In this document: positions 1 to 7,224 of the stretch, one piece after another | How positions within the stretch are numbered: position 1 is the first letter of the stretch | Layout of the letters: each line of letters opens with the position of its first letter | Source of the DNA: Microbacterium lacticum | GTDB taxonomy: Bacteria; Actinomycetota; Actinomycetes; Actinomycetales; Microbacteriaceae | Direction of reading: 5' to 3' | DNA length: 64,000 nt | NCBI RefSeq assembly: GCF_006716815.1 | Contig: NZ_VFPS01000002.1 | Span: 549,778 to 613,777 of the forward strand | Translations under genes and position numbers: made by a program | Notes under the pieces: model-generated | What the model was told of the DNA's origin: nothing | What the model saw: the letters and a program-made list of their open reading frames with translations, nothing else | Databases searched by the model: none

Positions 1-283
1 CGTGCTGCGCCTCATCAAGGCCACCGCCGACGGCGGCAAGGCCAACGGCAAACCGGTCGGCGTCTGCGGCGAGGCCGCGGCCGACCCGCTGCTGGCGGTC
101 GCGCTGGTCGGCATGGGCGCGACGTCTCTCTCGATGGCGCCGACGGCTCTTGCCGACGTCCGCGCATCGCTTCTGCAGTACGACCTCGCCGACGCCCAGC
201 GCATCGCCCAGGCCGCCCTTGCCGCCGATGGCGCGGCATCCGCCCGAGCCGCAGCGCAGGCCGCGGCCGAGAACGCCGCGTAG
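1..283 (+). CDS. ptsI: PTS Enzyme I (PEP-protein phosphotransferase), C-terminal fragment
   Basis: Last ~93 residues of Enzyme I, the cytosolic protein that takes phosphate from PEP and passes it to HPr at the head of the phosphotransferase system; the rest lies left of the window. The segment GVCGEAAADP matches the PEP-binding barrel region that carries the active-site cysteine in this family, and VGMGATSLSMAP matches the next conserved loop. The stop is 30 bp before mtlA on the same strand, so the general PTS enzyme appears to sit in the mannitol operon. An alanine-rich tail follows the conserved part. The start cannot be seen. Confidence 0.9.
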   Translation, partial: VLRLIKATADGGKANGKPVGVCGEAAADPLLAVALVGMGATSLSMAPTALADVRASLLQYDLADAQRIAQAALAADGAASARAAAQAAAENAA

Positions 284-299
284 TCGCGCGGTCCGCCCG

Positions 300-305
300 A
301 AGGAG
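300..305 (+). promoter_or_regulatory. Ribosome binding site of mtlA
   Basis: AAGGAG lies 8 nt before the ATG at 314 and fixes the mtlA start. Confidence 0.7.
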
Positions 306-313
306 AACAGCAC

Positions 314-1939
314 ATGACGACGGCGTCAACACCCACCGCGGCCGGAGGCACGGCCCGAGTCGGGGTGCAGAAGTTCGGCACGTTCCTGTCCGGAATGATC
401 ATGCCGAACATCCCCGCGCTGATCGCGTGGGGCATCTTCACGGCCTTCTTCATCACGGTGGGGTGGACGCCGAACGCCGACCTCGCCACGATCGTCGGGC
501 CGTTCATCCACTATCTGCTGCCCCTGCTGATCGCGTACACCGGCGGCTACATGGTGTACGACAAGCGCGGTGGCGTCGTCGCGGCGATCGCGACGATGGG
601 TGCGATCGCGGGCTCCGACCTGCTCATCGCCCAGTTCAACGCGCAGGCACTGCAGGAGTGGGTCGACGCAGGCAACCCTGCCGACAAGTTCCAGGCGCTC
701 GGCCAGATCCACATGTTCATCGGCGCGATGATCATGGCGCCTCTGGCCGCCTACACGATGAAGTGGCTCGACCGGCTATGGGAGGGGAAGATCAAGGCGG
801 GCTTCGAGATGCTCGTCAACATGTTCTCGGCCGGCATCTGGGGCTTCATCATGGCGATCATCGGGTTCTACCCGATCGCCTGGATCGTCAACGGGATCAT
901 GAACATCCTCTCGACGGCGGTGAACTGGCTGGTCGACACGGGCCTGCTCCCGCTGACGAGCATCATCATCGAGCCGGCGAAGGTGTTCTTCCTCAATAAC
1001 GCGATCAACCACGGTGTGCTGACCCCGCTGGGCACCCAGGAGGCGGCCGAGAGCGGCAAGTCCATCCTGTTCCTGCTCGAGGCGAACCCCGGTCCGGGTG
1101 TCGGTCTCCTCTTGGCGTTCACGTTCTTCGGAATCGGCGCAGCGCGCGCGTCGGCCCCGGGTGCCGCGGTCATCCAGTTCTTCGGCGGCATCCACGAGGT
1201 GTACTTCCCGTACGCGCTGATGAAGCCGGCACTGATCCTCGCCCTCATCGGCGGTGGCATGACGGGGGTGACGACGAACATGCTCCTCGGCGGTGCCCTC
1301 CGCGCCCCCGCGGCGCCGGGCAGCATCATCGCGGTCCTGTTGCAGACGGCCGACGGCAGCTACGTCGCGGTGATTCTGTCGGTGATCCTGTCGGCAGCCG
1401 TGACATTCGTCATCGCGGCGATCATCCTCCGCGCGACGCGCAAGCGCGACATCGCTGCCGAGGCGCTCGGTGACAACGAGTTCGTCGCGGCCGTGGCGGC
1501 CACCGAGGCCAACAAGGGGAAGTCCTCCGACGCACTGTCGGGGCTGCGGGCGGGCGCCGCCGCGGTCGGCGCCGACCAGGCGCCCGTCCAGGCCGATCTC
1601 GCGGCCGACACGATCGCCACGGGCAGCTCGGCGACAGCCAAGCAGGTGCGCAGCATCGTGTTCGCGTGCGACGCGGGCATGGGGTCGTCGGCGATGGGTG
1701 CGAGCGTGCTGCGCAACAAGATCAAGAAGGCCGGCTTCGACGATGTCTCGGTGACCAACAAGGCCATCGCGAACCTCGACGGCAGCGAAGACCTCGTGAT
1801 CACACAGCAGCAGCTCACCGACCGCGCCCGCGCGCGCACACCCGAGGCGATGCACGTCTCGGTGGACAACTTCATGAACTCGCCGAAGTACGACGAGGTC
1901 GTGGCCATCGTCCGCAGTCAGCACCCCGCCCAGGGGTGA
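314..1939 (+). CDS. mtlA: Mannitol-specific PTS permease, EIICB
   Basis: 541-residue membrane permease that imports mannitol and phosphorylates it to mannitol-1-phosphate. Residues ~18-375 are the multi-span EIIC domain, which includes the family stretch GGIHEVYFPYALM. A low-complexity Ala/Asp linker follows, then a soluble EIIB domain from ~445 to the end with the phosphocysteine motif FACDAGMGSSAMG; the cysteine is residue 452. The EIIA domain is absent and is supplied by the next gene, a common split arrangement in actinobacteria. An AAGGAG site 8 nt upstream supports the ATG. Part of a ptsI-mtlA-mtlF-mtlD operon. Confidence 0.95.
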   Translation: MTTASTPTAAGGTARVGVQKFGTFLSGMIMPNIPALIAWGIFTAFFITVGWTPNADLATIVGPFIHYLLPLLIAYTGGYMVYDKRGGVVAAIATMGAIAGSDLLIAQFNAQALQEWVDAGNPADKFQALGQIHMFIGAMIMAPLAAYTMKWLDRLWEGKIKAGFEMLVNMFSAGIWGFIMAIIGFYPIAWIVNGIMNILSTAVNWLVDTGLLPLTSIIIEPAKVFFLNNAINHGVLTPLGTQEAAESGKSILFLLEANPGPGVGLLLAFTFFGIGAARASAPGAAVIQFFGGIHEVYFPYALMKPALILALIGGGMTGVTTNMLLGGALRAPAAPGSIIAVLLQTADGSYVAVILSVILSAAVTFVIAAIILRATRKRDIAAEALGDNEFVAAVAATEANKGKSSDALSGLRAGAAAVGADQAPVQADLAADTIATGSSATAKQVRSIVFACDAGMGSSAMGASVLRNKIKKAGFDDVSVTNKAIANLDGSEDLVITQQQLTDRARARTPEAMHVSVDNFMNSPKYDEVVAIVRSQHPAQG

Positions 1940-2036
1940 CCGATACCGCGTGGCCGGGCGGACGTGGTGCCCCCGGCCACGCGGCTTCCCGCCACCCTCC
2001 CCGCCGATTCCCGGCCCCGAAGACAAGGAACCTCCC

Positions 2037-2474
2037 ATGGCAGACAGCGTTCTCACCCCCGGTCAGATCCGCATCCATCCCGGCTCGGCGTCGAAGGATG
2101 ACGCGATGCGCGAAGCCGCCGGCATCCTGCAGGATGCCGGGGCCGTCACCGACGCCTACTACGACGCCATGCTGCAGCGCGAAGAGACGGTGTCCACCTA
2201 CATGGGCAACGAGCTCGCCATCCCGCACGGCACCAACGAGACGAAGGACGCGATCCTCGACTCCGCGCTCTCGATCGTGCGCTACGACGGCGGCGTCGAC
2301 TGGGACGGCAACGACGTCTCGTTCGTCGTCGGCATCGCCGGGAAGGGGGACGAGCACCTCGAGATCCTCTCGCAGATCGCGCTGATCTTCTCCGAAGAGG
2401 ACGAGGTCGCCCGTCTCAAGGCCGCCGCGACCCCCGAGGAGCTGTTCGCCCTGCTCTCTTCGGTGAACGGCTGA
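2037..2474 (+). CDS. mtlF: Mannitol PTS EIIA component
   Basis: 145-residue soluble EIIA protein that carries phosphate from HPr to the EIIB cysteine of MtlA. The phosphorylated histidine is His64 in the motif NELAIPHGTNE; the length matches stand-alone mannitol/fructose-type EIIA. The frame is open further upstream, but the added residues are Pro/Arg-rich and unlike the family. The ATG at 2037 has AAGGAA 6 nt upstream, so this start is preferred. mtlD begins 8 bp after its stop. Confidence 0.93.
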   Translation: MADSVLTPGQIRIHPGSASKDDAMREAAGILQDAGAVTDAYYDAMLQREETVSTYMGNELAIPHGTNETKDAILDSALSIVRYDGGVDWDGNDVSFVVGIAGKGDEHLEILSQIALIFSEEDEVARLKAAATPEELFALLSSVNG

Positions 2475-2482
2475 GACGCGCC

Positions 2483-3634
2483 ATGAAAGCGGTCCAGTTC
2501 GGCGCCGGCAACATCGGCCGCGGATTCGTCGGTCTCCTCCTCCACGAGGGCGGGTACGAGCTCGTCTTCTCCGACGTGGCGGCGTCGCTCGTGGCATCCA
2601 TCAACGACGTCTCCGAGTACACCGTGCACGAGGTCGGCGAGGGCGGAACCGACAAGGTCGTCACCGATTTCCGCGCGATCGACAGCTCGGCCGACGCGCA
2701 GGCCGTCATCGACGAGGTGGCCACCGCCGACGTCGTGACCACCGCGGTCGGCCCGACGGCGCTGCGGTTCGTGGCCCCGCACATCGTCGCGGGGTTGGCC
2801 CTGCGCGACCCGTCGCTGCCGCCGCTGCAGATCATGGCGTGCGAGAACGCGATCAACGCCACCGACCTGCTTCGCGAGGAGATGCAGTCCCAGGCCGGTA
2901 ACGGGTGGGATGCCGTGTCGGCGCGCGCCGTCTTCGCGAACACGGCCGTCGACCGCATCGTGCCCGCCCAGCCGCCGGGCGAAGGCGTGGATGTCACGGT
3001 CGAGCCGTTCTACGAGTGGGCCATCGAGCGGCACCCGTTCGGCGACGATCCGCCGCACATCCCCGGCGCGCACTTCGTCGACGACCTCGCGCCGTACATC
3101 GAGCGGAAGCTGTTCACGGTCAACACCGGGCACGCGACGACGGCGTACTACGGCGCGCAGGCCGGGATCGAGAAGATCTCCGACGCCCTCGCCGATCCCG
3201 ACATCGCCGCGAAGGTGTCGGCCACGCTCGAGGAGACCTCCGCGCTGCTCGAGGCGGTGCACGGGTTGGATGCCACGGAGCTCGCCGACTACCGCGCGAC
3301 GATCCTGCGGCGGTTCGCGAACCCCGCCCTCCCCGACACCGTGGAGCGGGTCGGGCGGCAGCCACTGCGAAAGCTCTCCCGCAACGAGCGCTTCGTCTCC
3401 CCCGCCGCCTCCGCGGCGGAGCGGGGCCTGCCCACCACCGCGCTGGTCGCGGCGATGGGCGCGGCGCTCGCGTTCGACGTGCCGAGCGACGAGCAGTCGG
3501 TGGAGATGCAGCGGCGGCTCCGCGAGGAGGACGCCGCCGCGTTCACCACGTCGGTGACCGGGCTCGAGGCGGACCATCCGCTGTTCCCGGCCGTCGAAGC
3601 GGTCGTGCGGGCGCGGCAGGGCGAGCTCGGCTGA
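2483..3634 (+). CDS. mtlD: Mannitol-1-phosphate 5-dehydrogenase
   Basis: 383-residue cytosolic NAD-dependent enzyme that oxidises mannitol-1-phosphate to fructose-6-phosphate, the step after PTS import. The N-terminal Rossmann signature is AVQFGAGNIGRGF; the catalytic segment ERKLFTVNTGHATTAYYG carries the family Lys/Asn/His set. Length and ends are those of the family. Last complete gene of the mannitol operon. The frame after its TGA stays open and encodes a hydrolase remnant directly. Confidence 0.95.
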   Translation: MKAVQFGAGNIGRGFVGLLLHEGGYELVFSDVAASLVASINDVSEYTVHEVGEGGTDKVVTDFRAIDSSADAQAVIDEVATADVVTTAVGPTALRFVAPHIVAGLALRDPSLPPLQIMACENAINATDLLREEMQSQAGNGWDAVSARAVFANTAVDRIVPAQPPGEGVDVTVEPFYEWAIERHPFGDDPPHIPGAHFVDDLAPYIERKLFTVNTGHATTAYYGAQAGIEKISDALADPDIAAKVSATLEETSALLEAVHGLDATELADYRATILRRFANPALPDTVERVGRQPLRKLSRNERFVSPAASAAERGLPTTALVAAMGAALAFDVPSDEQSVEMQRRLREEDAAAFTTSVTGLEADHPLFPAVEAVVRARQGELG

Positions 3635-4195
3635 TCGCGCGCGGCCGATCGCGCCGGCACGGACACCGGGCTCGTCTTCATCCCGGGCGCGAAGGTCGAC
3701 CCGTGGGCGTACGCGGCGATCCTCTCCGGACTCGTCACCGATGACGGGATGACCGTCGTCATCACGAAACCGTGGCTGAACCTGGCCTTCTTCGACCTTC
3801 GACCGCTGTCGAGCTTCACCGATCTGGCGCTGGAGGTCGGCGCGTGGATGGTGGGCGGGCATTCCCTCGGCGGCGTGAAAGCGTGCCAACTGGCATCCGA
3901 TGCCCGCGCGCTCGTGCTGTTCGCCTCATACTGCGCGAACGACCTCTCCGCCTCGGAGACGCCCGTGCTGAGCCTCTCGGGGTCGGAGGACGGCCTGTCG
4001 ACGCCGCAGAAGATCGCCGACGCCCGGCACCGGCTGCCCGCCGACGCCGTCATGGTGGAGATCCCGGGCGCCTCGCACGCCTCGTTCGGCGACTACGGCC
4101 CGCAATCCGGCGACGGCACCCCGACCGCGACCGACGCGGAGGTCGAAGCCGTCGTGGTCGCCGAGGTCCGCGACCTCGCCGCCCACCTCCCCTGA
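3635..4195 (+). pseudogene. Alpha/beta-hydrolase remnant lacking its 5' end
   Basis: The frame that follows the mtlD stop codon reads on without a usable start into conserved hydrolase sequence (TGLVFIPGAKVDPWAY at ~3665-3712), then KPWLNLAFFD, the nucleophile elbow VGGHSLGG (Ser) and GASHASFGDYG near the C-terminus (candidate catalytic His). This looks like an alpha/beta-hydrolase of the fold-5/dienelactone-hydrolase-like group without its N-terminal leader and first strand. The first ATG (3749) is downstream of the conserved PGAK strand, so a protein made from it would lack the core's beginning. I infer a deletion that joined mtlD's end to the interior of a hydrolase gene. Expression by readthrough or reinitiation cannot be excluded. 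Confidence 0.7.
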
Positions 4196-4280
4196 CCCGC
4201 CGGCCCACTCCCCCACGCCCTACCCTGCCCTCCTCCTGCCGTGGCCGACGGGCCCACCCCGTGCCCTGCCCGCACCCTCG

Positions 4281-4367
4281 CGTTCACAACGTCGGAGATT
4301 CGGCCGCCGACGGCCCGAATCGAGCTCCTCCGCTCGGGAGGGCACCGAATCTCCGACGTTGTGAACG
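4281..4367. repeat. Long palindrome, family B copy 1
   Basis: 87-bp element with perfect 23-bp arms (4281-4303 and 4345-4367) that start CGTTCACAACGTCGGAGATT, separated by a 41-nt GC-rich loop that can itself fold. There is no T-tract, so it is not a classical intrinsic terminator. It lies 97 bp before the start of the AbiEi/DUF559-like gene. Related copies occur at 5375 (split by an IS) and 7080. Confidence 0.9.
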
Positions 4368-4464
4368 GCCGCCGCCTCCTCCCCAACCGCCCATCCCCCG
4401 AAGTTGTCCGCAGATCGCGACCTCGCGCGCCCGCACGACGCGGCCGCGCGCGACCCTGTTCGTC

Positions 4465-5331
4465 ATGTATCGGCCCCACAAGCCCGTTCCGGTCCTCCCG
4501 CCCGACACGCCCGCGCGGGTCCTCCGCCGCGACGACCTGCTCGCCGCGGGCGCGACCGGGCGCGCGATCAGCCGCGCGGTGCGCGAGGGCACCCTCCTCC
4601 GGCCGCGCCGCGGAGCGTACCTGCCGAGTGGATGCCACCCGCACGCGGTCGCCGCGGCCCGCCTCGGCGGCCGGCTCGACGGCACGACCCTGCTCGCCCG
4701 GTACGGCGTGTTCGTCTTCGACGGGTCGAACGTGCACGTGCGGGTGGATCCGCACGCGCGGGCGATCGGCTCCGATCGGGGCGGCGCCCTCGTGCACTGG
4801 GCGATGAGCGAGGCGGAGGAGAACGCCCTCGGAACGACGATCGTCGAGGCACTGGCTCATGCCGTGATGACGCAGCCTCCGCGGATGTCCATCGCGACCC
4901 TCGACAGCGCGTGGCAGCTGCGTCTCGTCGATGAGGTCGGCATCGCCGAGGTCTTCCGCCGCCTGCCGCGGCGCTTCCGACGCCTGCATCCGCTGCTCGA
5001 TCGTCGCGCCGAGGCGGGCACCGAGACGCTGGTCAGACTGATGCTGCGTGCGCTCGGCACGAGGCCGGAGCTGCAGGCGGAGATCGCCGGCGTCGGGTTC
5101 GTCGACCTGCTCGTCGACGGATGGCTTATCGTCGAGTGCGACAGCGCCGCGCATCACAGCGACTGGCGCGCGCGGCTGCGCGATCTCCGGCGCGACGCGG
5201 ATGCCCTGGCTCTCGGCTACACGACACTGCGCCTCGCCGCCGAGGACATCCTCTACCGCCCGGACTGGGTCATGGCCGTCCTCCGCGCGGCACTCGCCAA
5301 CCGCGGCGCGCCGCTGCGCGGCCGCTCGTAG
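4465..5331 (+). CDS. AbiEi-like HTH / DUF559-like nuclease-domain protein
   Basis: 288 residues. The N-terminus (~15-52, RRDDLLAAGATGRAISRAVREG then RRGAYL) resembles the winged-helix region of AbiEi-type antitoxins. The C-terminus has a Vsr/DUF559-like PD-(D/E)XK pattern: Asp214 and Glu224-Cys-Asp226 in VDLLVDGWLIVECDS, then His, Asp, Arg and the end motif LGYTTLRL. No toxin gene is adjacent, so a toxin-antitoxin role is not supported here. It is related to the gene at 24025-24867 and, like it, lies between two palindromes (gaps 97 bp upstream, 43 bp downstream). DNA binding with nuclease or nicking activity is an inference. Confidence 0.8.
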   Translation: MYRPHKPVPVLPPDTPARVLRRDDLLAAGATGRAISRAVREGTLLRPRRGAYLPSGCHPHAVAAARLGGRLDGTTLLARYGVFVFDGSNVHVRVDPHARAIGSDRGGALVHWAMSEAEENALGTTIVEALAHAVMTQPPRMSIATLDSAWQLRLVDEVGIAEVFRRLPRRFRRLHPLLDRRAEAGTETLVRLMLRALGTRPELQAEIAGVGFVDLLVDGWLIVECDSAAHHSDWRARLRDLRRDADALALGYTTLRLAAEDILYRPDWVMAVLRAALANRGAPLRGRS

Positions 5332-5491
5332 CGCCGCACCACACGGCATCTGAGCCGGGATGCCAGCCGACGCGCGTTCACAACGTCGGAGATTTCGTGT
5401 CAGAGGGCGTCAGACAGCCCCGATTCGGGGTCCGACCCTCTTCGCCAAGCTGGTCGTGAGTCATTCATGATCAGTGAGGGAGTTGGCGGGT

Positions 5492-5923
5492 ATGTCGATC
5501 AGTCCGGGGTTCTCGACGGAGCAGATCCGTGAGTTCGTGCATCGGTACGAGATCCAGCCGTATGGACAAAAGGCGTTCTGGCTTGAGGAGCAGGGAGTCT
5601 CGTATGACCGGCTCCGGCGGTGGCGGTCGGCGGTGTTCGACGGTGATCTCGACCGTGGACTGATCCCGCGAGAAGGTGGAGTGGTGACCCCACCAGAGAA
5701 GCGCACCGGCATCGAGCGGCAACGCGCCCGTGAACGCGCCGCGCAGGAGGCGGAGGTCGCCCGGCTGACAGCCCGCGTGCGTGAACTCGAGCAGACTATC
5801 GAGACCCTGGGAAAAGCTATCGGGCTCTTGCATCAGATGAGCGAGCAAGAGCCCGCCGTGAACCAGCCGACGAACGATCCATCCGATTCCTCGACGCCGA
5901 GAACGACCTCGTCGGACAGTTGA
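5492..5923 (+). CDS. IS3-family transposase OrfA
   Basis: About 143 residues: an N-terminal helix-turn-helix (TEQIREFVHRYEIQPYGQ...) that would bind IS ends, and a leucine-zipper-like coil around residues 80-115. The ATG at 5492 has a GGCGGG site nearby; an in-frame GTG at 5474 is possible but has no ribosome site. The frame ends in a TGA that overlaps the TTG of OrfB. A slippery heptamer at 5809 probably makes an OrfAB fusion as well. Confidence 0.85.
   Translation: MSISPGFSTEQIREFVHRYEIQPYGQKAFWLEEQGVSYDRLRRWRSAVFDGDLDRGLIPREGGVVTPPEKRTGIERQRARERAAQEAEVARLTARVRELEQTIETLGKAIGLLHQMSEQEPAVNQPTNDPSDSSTPRTTSSDS
5809..5815 (+). other. Programmed -1 frameshift heptamer (G GGA AAA)
   Basis: In the OrfA frame the bases read ctG GGA AAA gct, a canonical X XXY YYZ slip site. 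After a -1 slip the reading is open all the way into OrfB. This is the usual way IS3 elements make the OrfAB transposase. Confidence 0.7.
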
Positions 5924-6945
5924 CAGCGGCCGTTGGGTCGCAGCGTCGCGCACTCGAGATCGCCGGCGTCGCGAGGTCGACATGGCACTACCGGACGCGT
6001 CCTCGGGAGCGCGTCGCGGATCCCGTCCCGCAGAAGGAGCGGGCATACCCGTCACGCATCAGCGAGACCGACCGCGCCGTCATCGCCGGCAGGATCACGG
6101 CGGGCTGGGCCGAAGGGCACGCGGTCGATCACTCGTTCGCGTCCGCGTGGGATGACGGGGTGATGCTCGCCTCACGCCGCTCGTGGTGGCGCATCGCGGC
6201 CGAGATCGAGGATCAGTCCGCCCGCCCCGTCGCCCCAACCCGGCGCAGCAACAGCGACCGGCCACCACGAGAAGCGCCTGTGCTGGAAGCGACCGGTCCG
6301 GGACAGGTCTGGAGCTGGGACATCACCGACCTGCGCACCCCGTGGCGCGGCGTCGCGTTCAAGGCGTACTCGATCATCGATATCTTCTCCCGCAAGCTCG
6401 TCGGCTGCCGCGTCGAGGAACGCGAAGTCGACGACCTCGCCGTCGAGATGTTCGAGGACGCGTTCGGTCGGCATGGGATACCCGACGCCGTCCACGCTGA
6501 CTCCGGCCCTGCGATGCGCTCCGGAGCGCTCAAGGACTTCCTCAGTGAGCTCGGCGTCACGCAGACACACAACCGGCCCCGGGTGAGCAACGACAACCCG
6601 TTCTCCGAATCGGAGTTCCGGACAATGAAGTACCGGCCGAACTATCCCGGCACCTTCGCGACCATCGAACAGGCGCGCGCCTACGTCGAGTGGTACGTCC
6701 CCTGGTACAACCAGAACCACAAGCACTCCGGCATCGCCCTGTTCAGCCCGAACGAGGTCCACGACGGCACCTGGCACCACGCCTGGAACCGACGCGACGC
6801 GACCCAGCAGGCGTACTACGACAAGCATCCCGAGCGATTCCGTCGACCGCCCCACACGCCCGCACCCGCCGACATCGTCGGCATCAACCTCCCCAAGCCG
6901 ACCGACGATGCCAAAGCCGAGCCCGAGCGACTCCACGCAGCTTGA
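5920..6945 (+). CDS. IS3-family transposase OrfB (DDE integrase core)
   Basis: 341 residues with the rve/DDE catalytic domain: first Asp in VWSWDITDLR, second Asp in VHADSGPAM, Glu in NPFSESEFRTMK, all correctly spaced. The C-terminal HNRPRVSNDNPF and WYNQNHKHSGI blocks are typical of IS3 OrfB. Its frame is -1 relative to OrfA and overlaps it by 4 nt at a TTG. Full length and apparently intact. It performs strand transfer of the element, probably as an OrfAB fusion. Confidence 0.92.
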   Translation: MTAAVGSQRRALEIAGVARSTWHYRTRPRERVADPVPQKERAYPSRISETDRAVIAGRITAGWAEGHAVDHSFASAWDDGVMLASRRSWWRIAAEIEDQSARPVAPTRRSNSDRPPREAPVLEATGPGQVWSWDITDLRTPWRGVAFKAYSIIDIFSRKLVGCRVEEREVDDLAVEMFEDAFGRHGIPDAVHADSGPAMRSGALKDFLSELGVTQTHNRPRVSNDNPFSESEFRTMKYRPNYPGTFATIEQARAYVEWYVPWYNQNHKHSGIALFSPNEVHDGTWHHAWNRRDATQQAYYDKHPERFRRPPHTPAPADIVGINLPKPTDDAKAEPERLHAA

Positions 6946-7003
6946 CACAGCCCGCGAGGACCAGATCTCCGACGTTGTGAACAGCGGGTGGGCGACAGCG
7001 AGT

Positions 7004-7080
7004 GCCGGACGCCGGGGTCCGGATGCCGGGGTCCGGATGCCGGACGCCGGACGCCGGACGCCGGACGCCGGATGCCGGCC
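7004..7080. repeat. 7-bp tandem repeat (GCCGGAC-type), 11 units
   Basis: Eleven consecutive 7-mers of GCCGGAC, GCCGGAT, GCCGGGG or TCCGGAT with no interruption, ending where family B copy 3 starts. The length is not a multiple of three per unit and no gene is seen here, so it is probably a non-coding microsatellite. Confidence 0.85.
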
Positions 7081-7166
7081 GTTCATAACGTCGGAGTTTT
7101 CGCGTCAGAGGGCGTCGAACAGGCGGATTTCGGGGTCCGCGGACCGGATCTCCGACGTTGCGAACG
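7080..7166. repeat. Long palindrome, family B copy 3
   Basis: Intact 87-bp copy with imperfect arms (left CGTTCATAACGTCGGAG, right as the reverse complement CGTTCGCAACGTCGGAG). The interior matches the left half of copy 2 (TCAGAGGGCGTC at both places), which shows where the IS entered copy 2. It lies 58 bp beyond the stop of add, which is transcribed towards it. Confidence 0.85.
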
Positions 7167-7224
7167 GCGGGCCGGCGAGAGTGAGGGACGGATGCGCGTG
7201 AGTCGGGCGCGCGCGGCGCGCGGG

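Larger units (their letters stand above)
5438..6958 (+). mobile_element. IS3-family insertion sequence
   Basis: About 1.52 kb holding OrfA and OrfB in the -1 relation typical of IS3. The four bases GACC occur at both junctions (5434-5437 and 6959-6962) and are the likely target duplication. Imperfect inverted repeats lie just inside the ends (left around CCAAGCTGGTCGTGAGTC, right as the reverse complement TCAAGCTGCGTGGAGTC). The exact tips are uncertain by a few bases because the arms differ in length there. The target is a family B palindrome. No sign of decay. Confidence 0.85.
5375..6983. repeat. Long palindrome, family B copy 2, interrupted by an IS
   Basis: The left part (5375 to ~5437) and right part (~6957 to 6983) together rebuild an ~84-87-bp palindrome matching the intact copy at 7080-7166. 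The arms share GTTCACAACGTCGGAGAT. The 1.5-kb insert between them is an IS3-type element. The left end lies 43 bp after the stop of the DUF559-like gene. Confidence 0.85.

Noticed and set aside
4465..5331. AbiE-type toxin-antitoxin pair
   Set aside because: N-terminal region is AbiEi-like, but no AbiEii nucleotidyltransferase gene is adjacent, and the C-terminus is nuclease-like.
7004..7166. Possible CRISPR array
   Set aside because: Units are 7 bp without spacers, followed by one palindrome; no cas genes.
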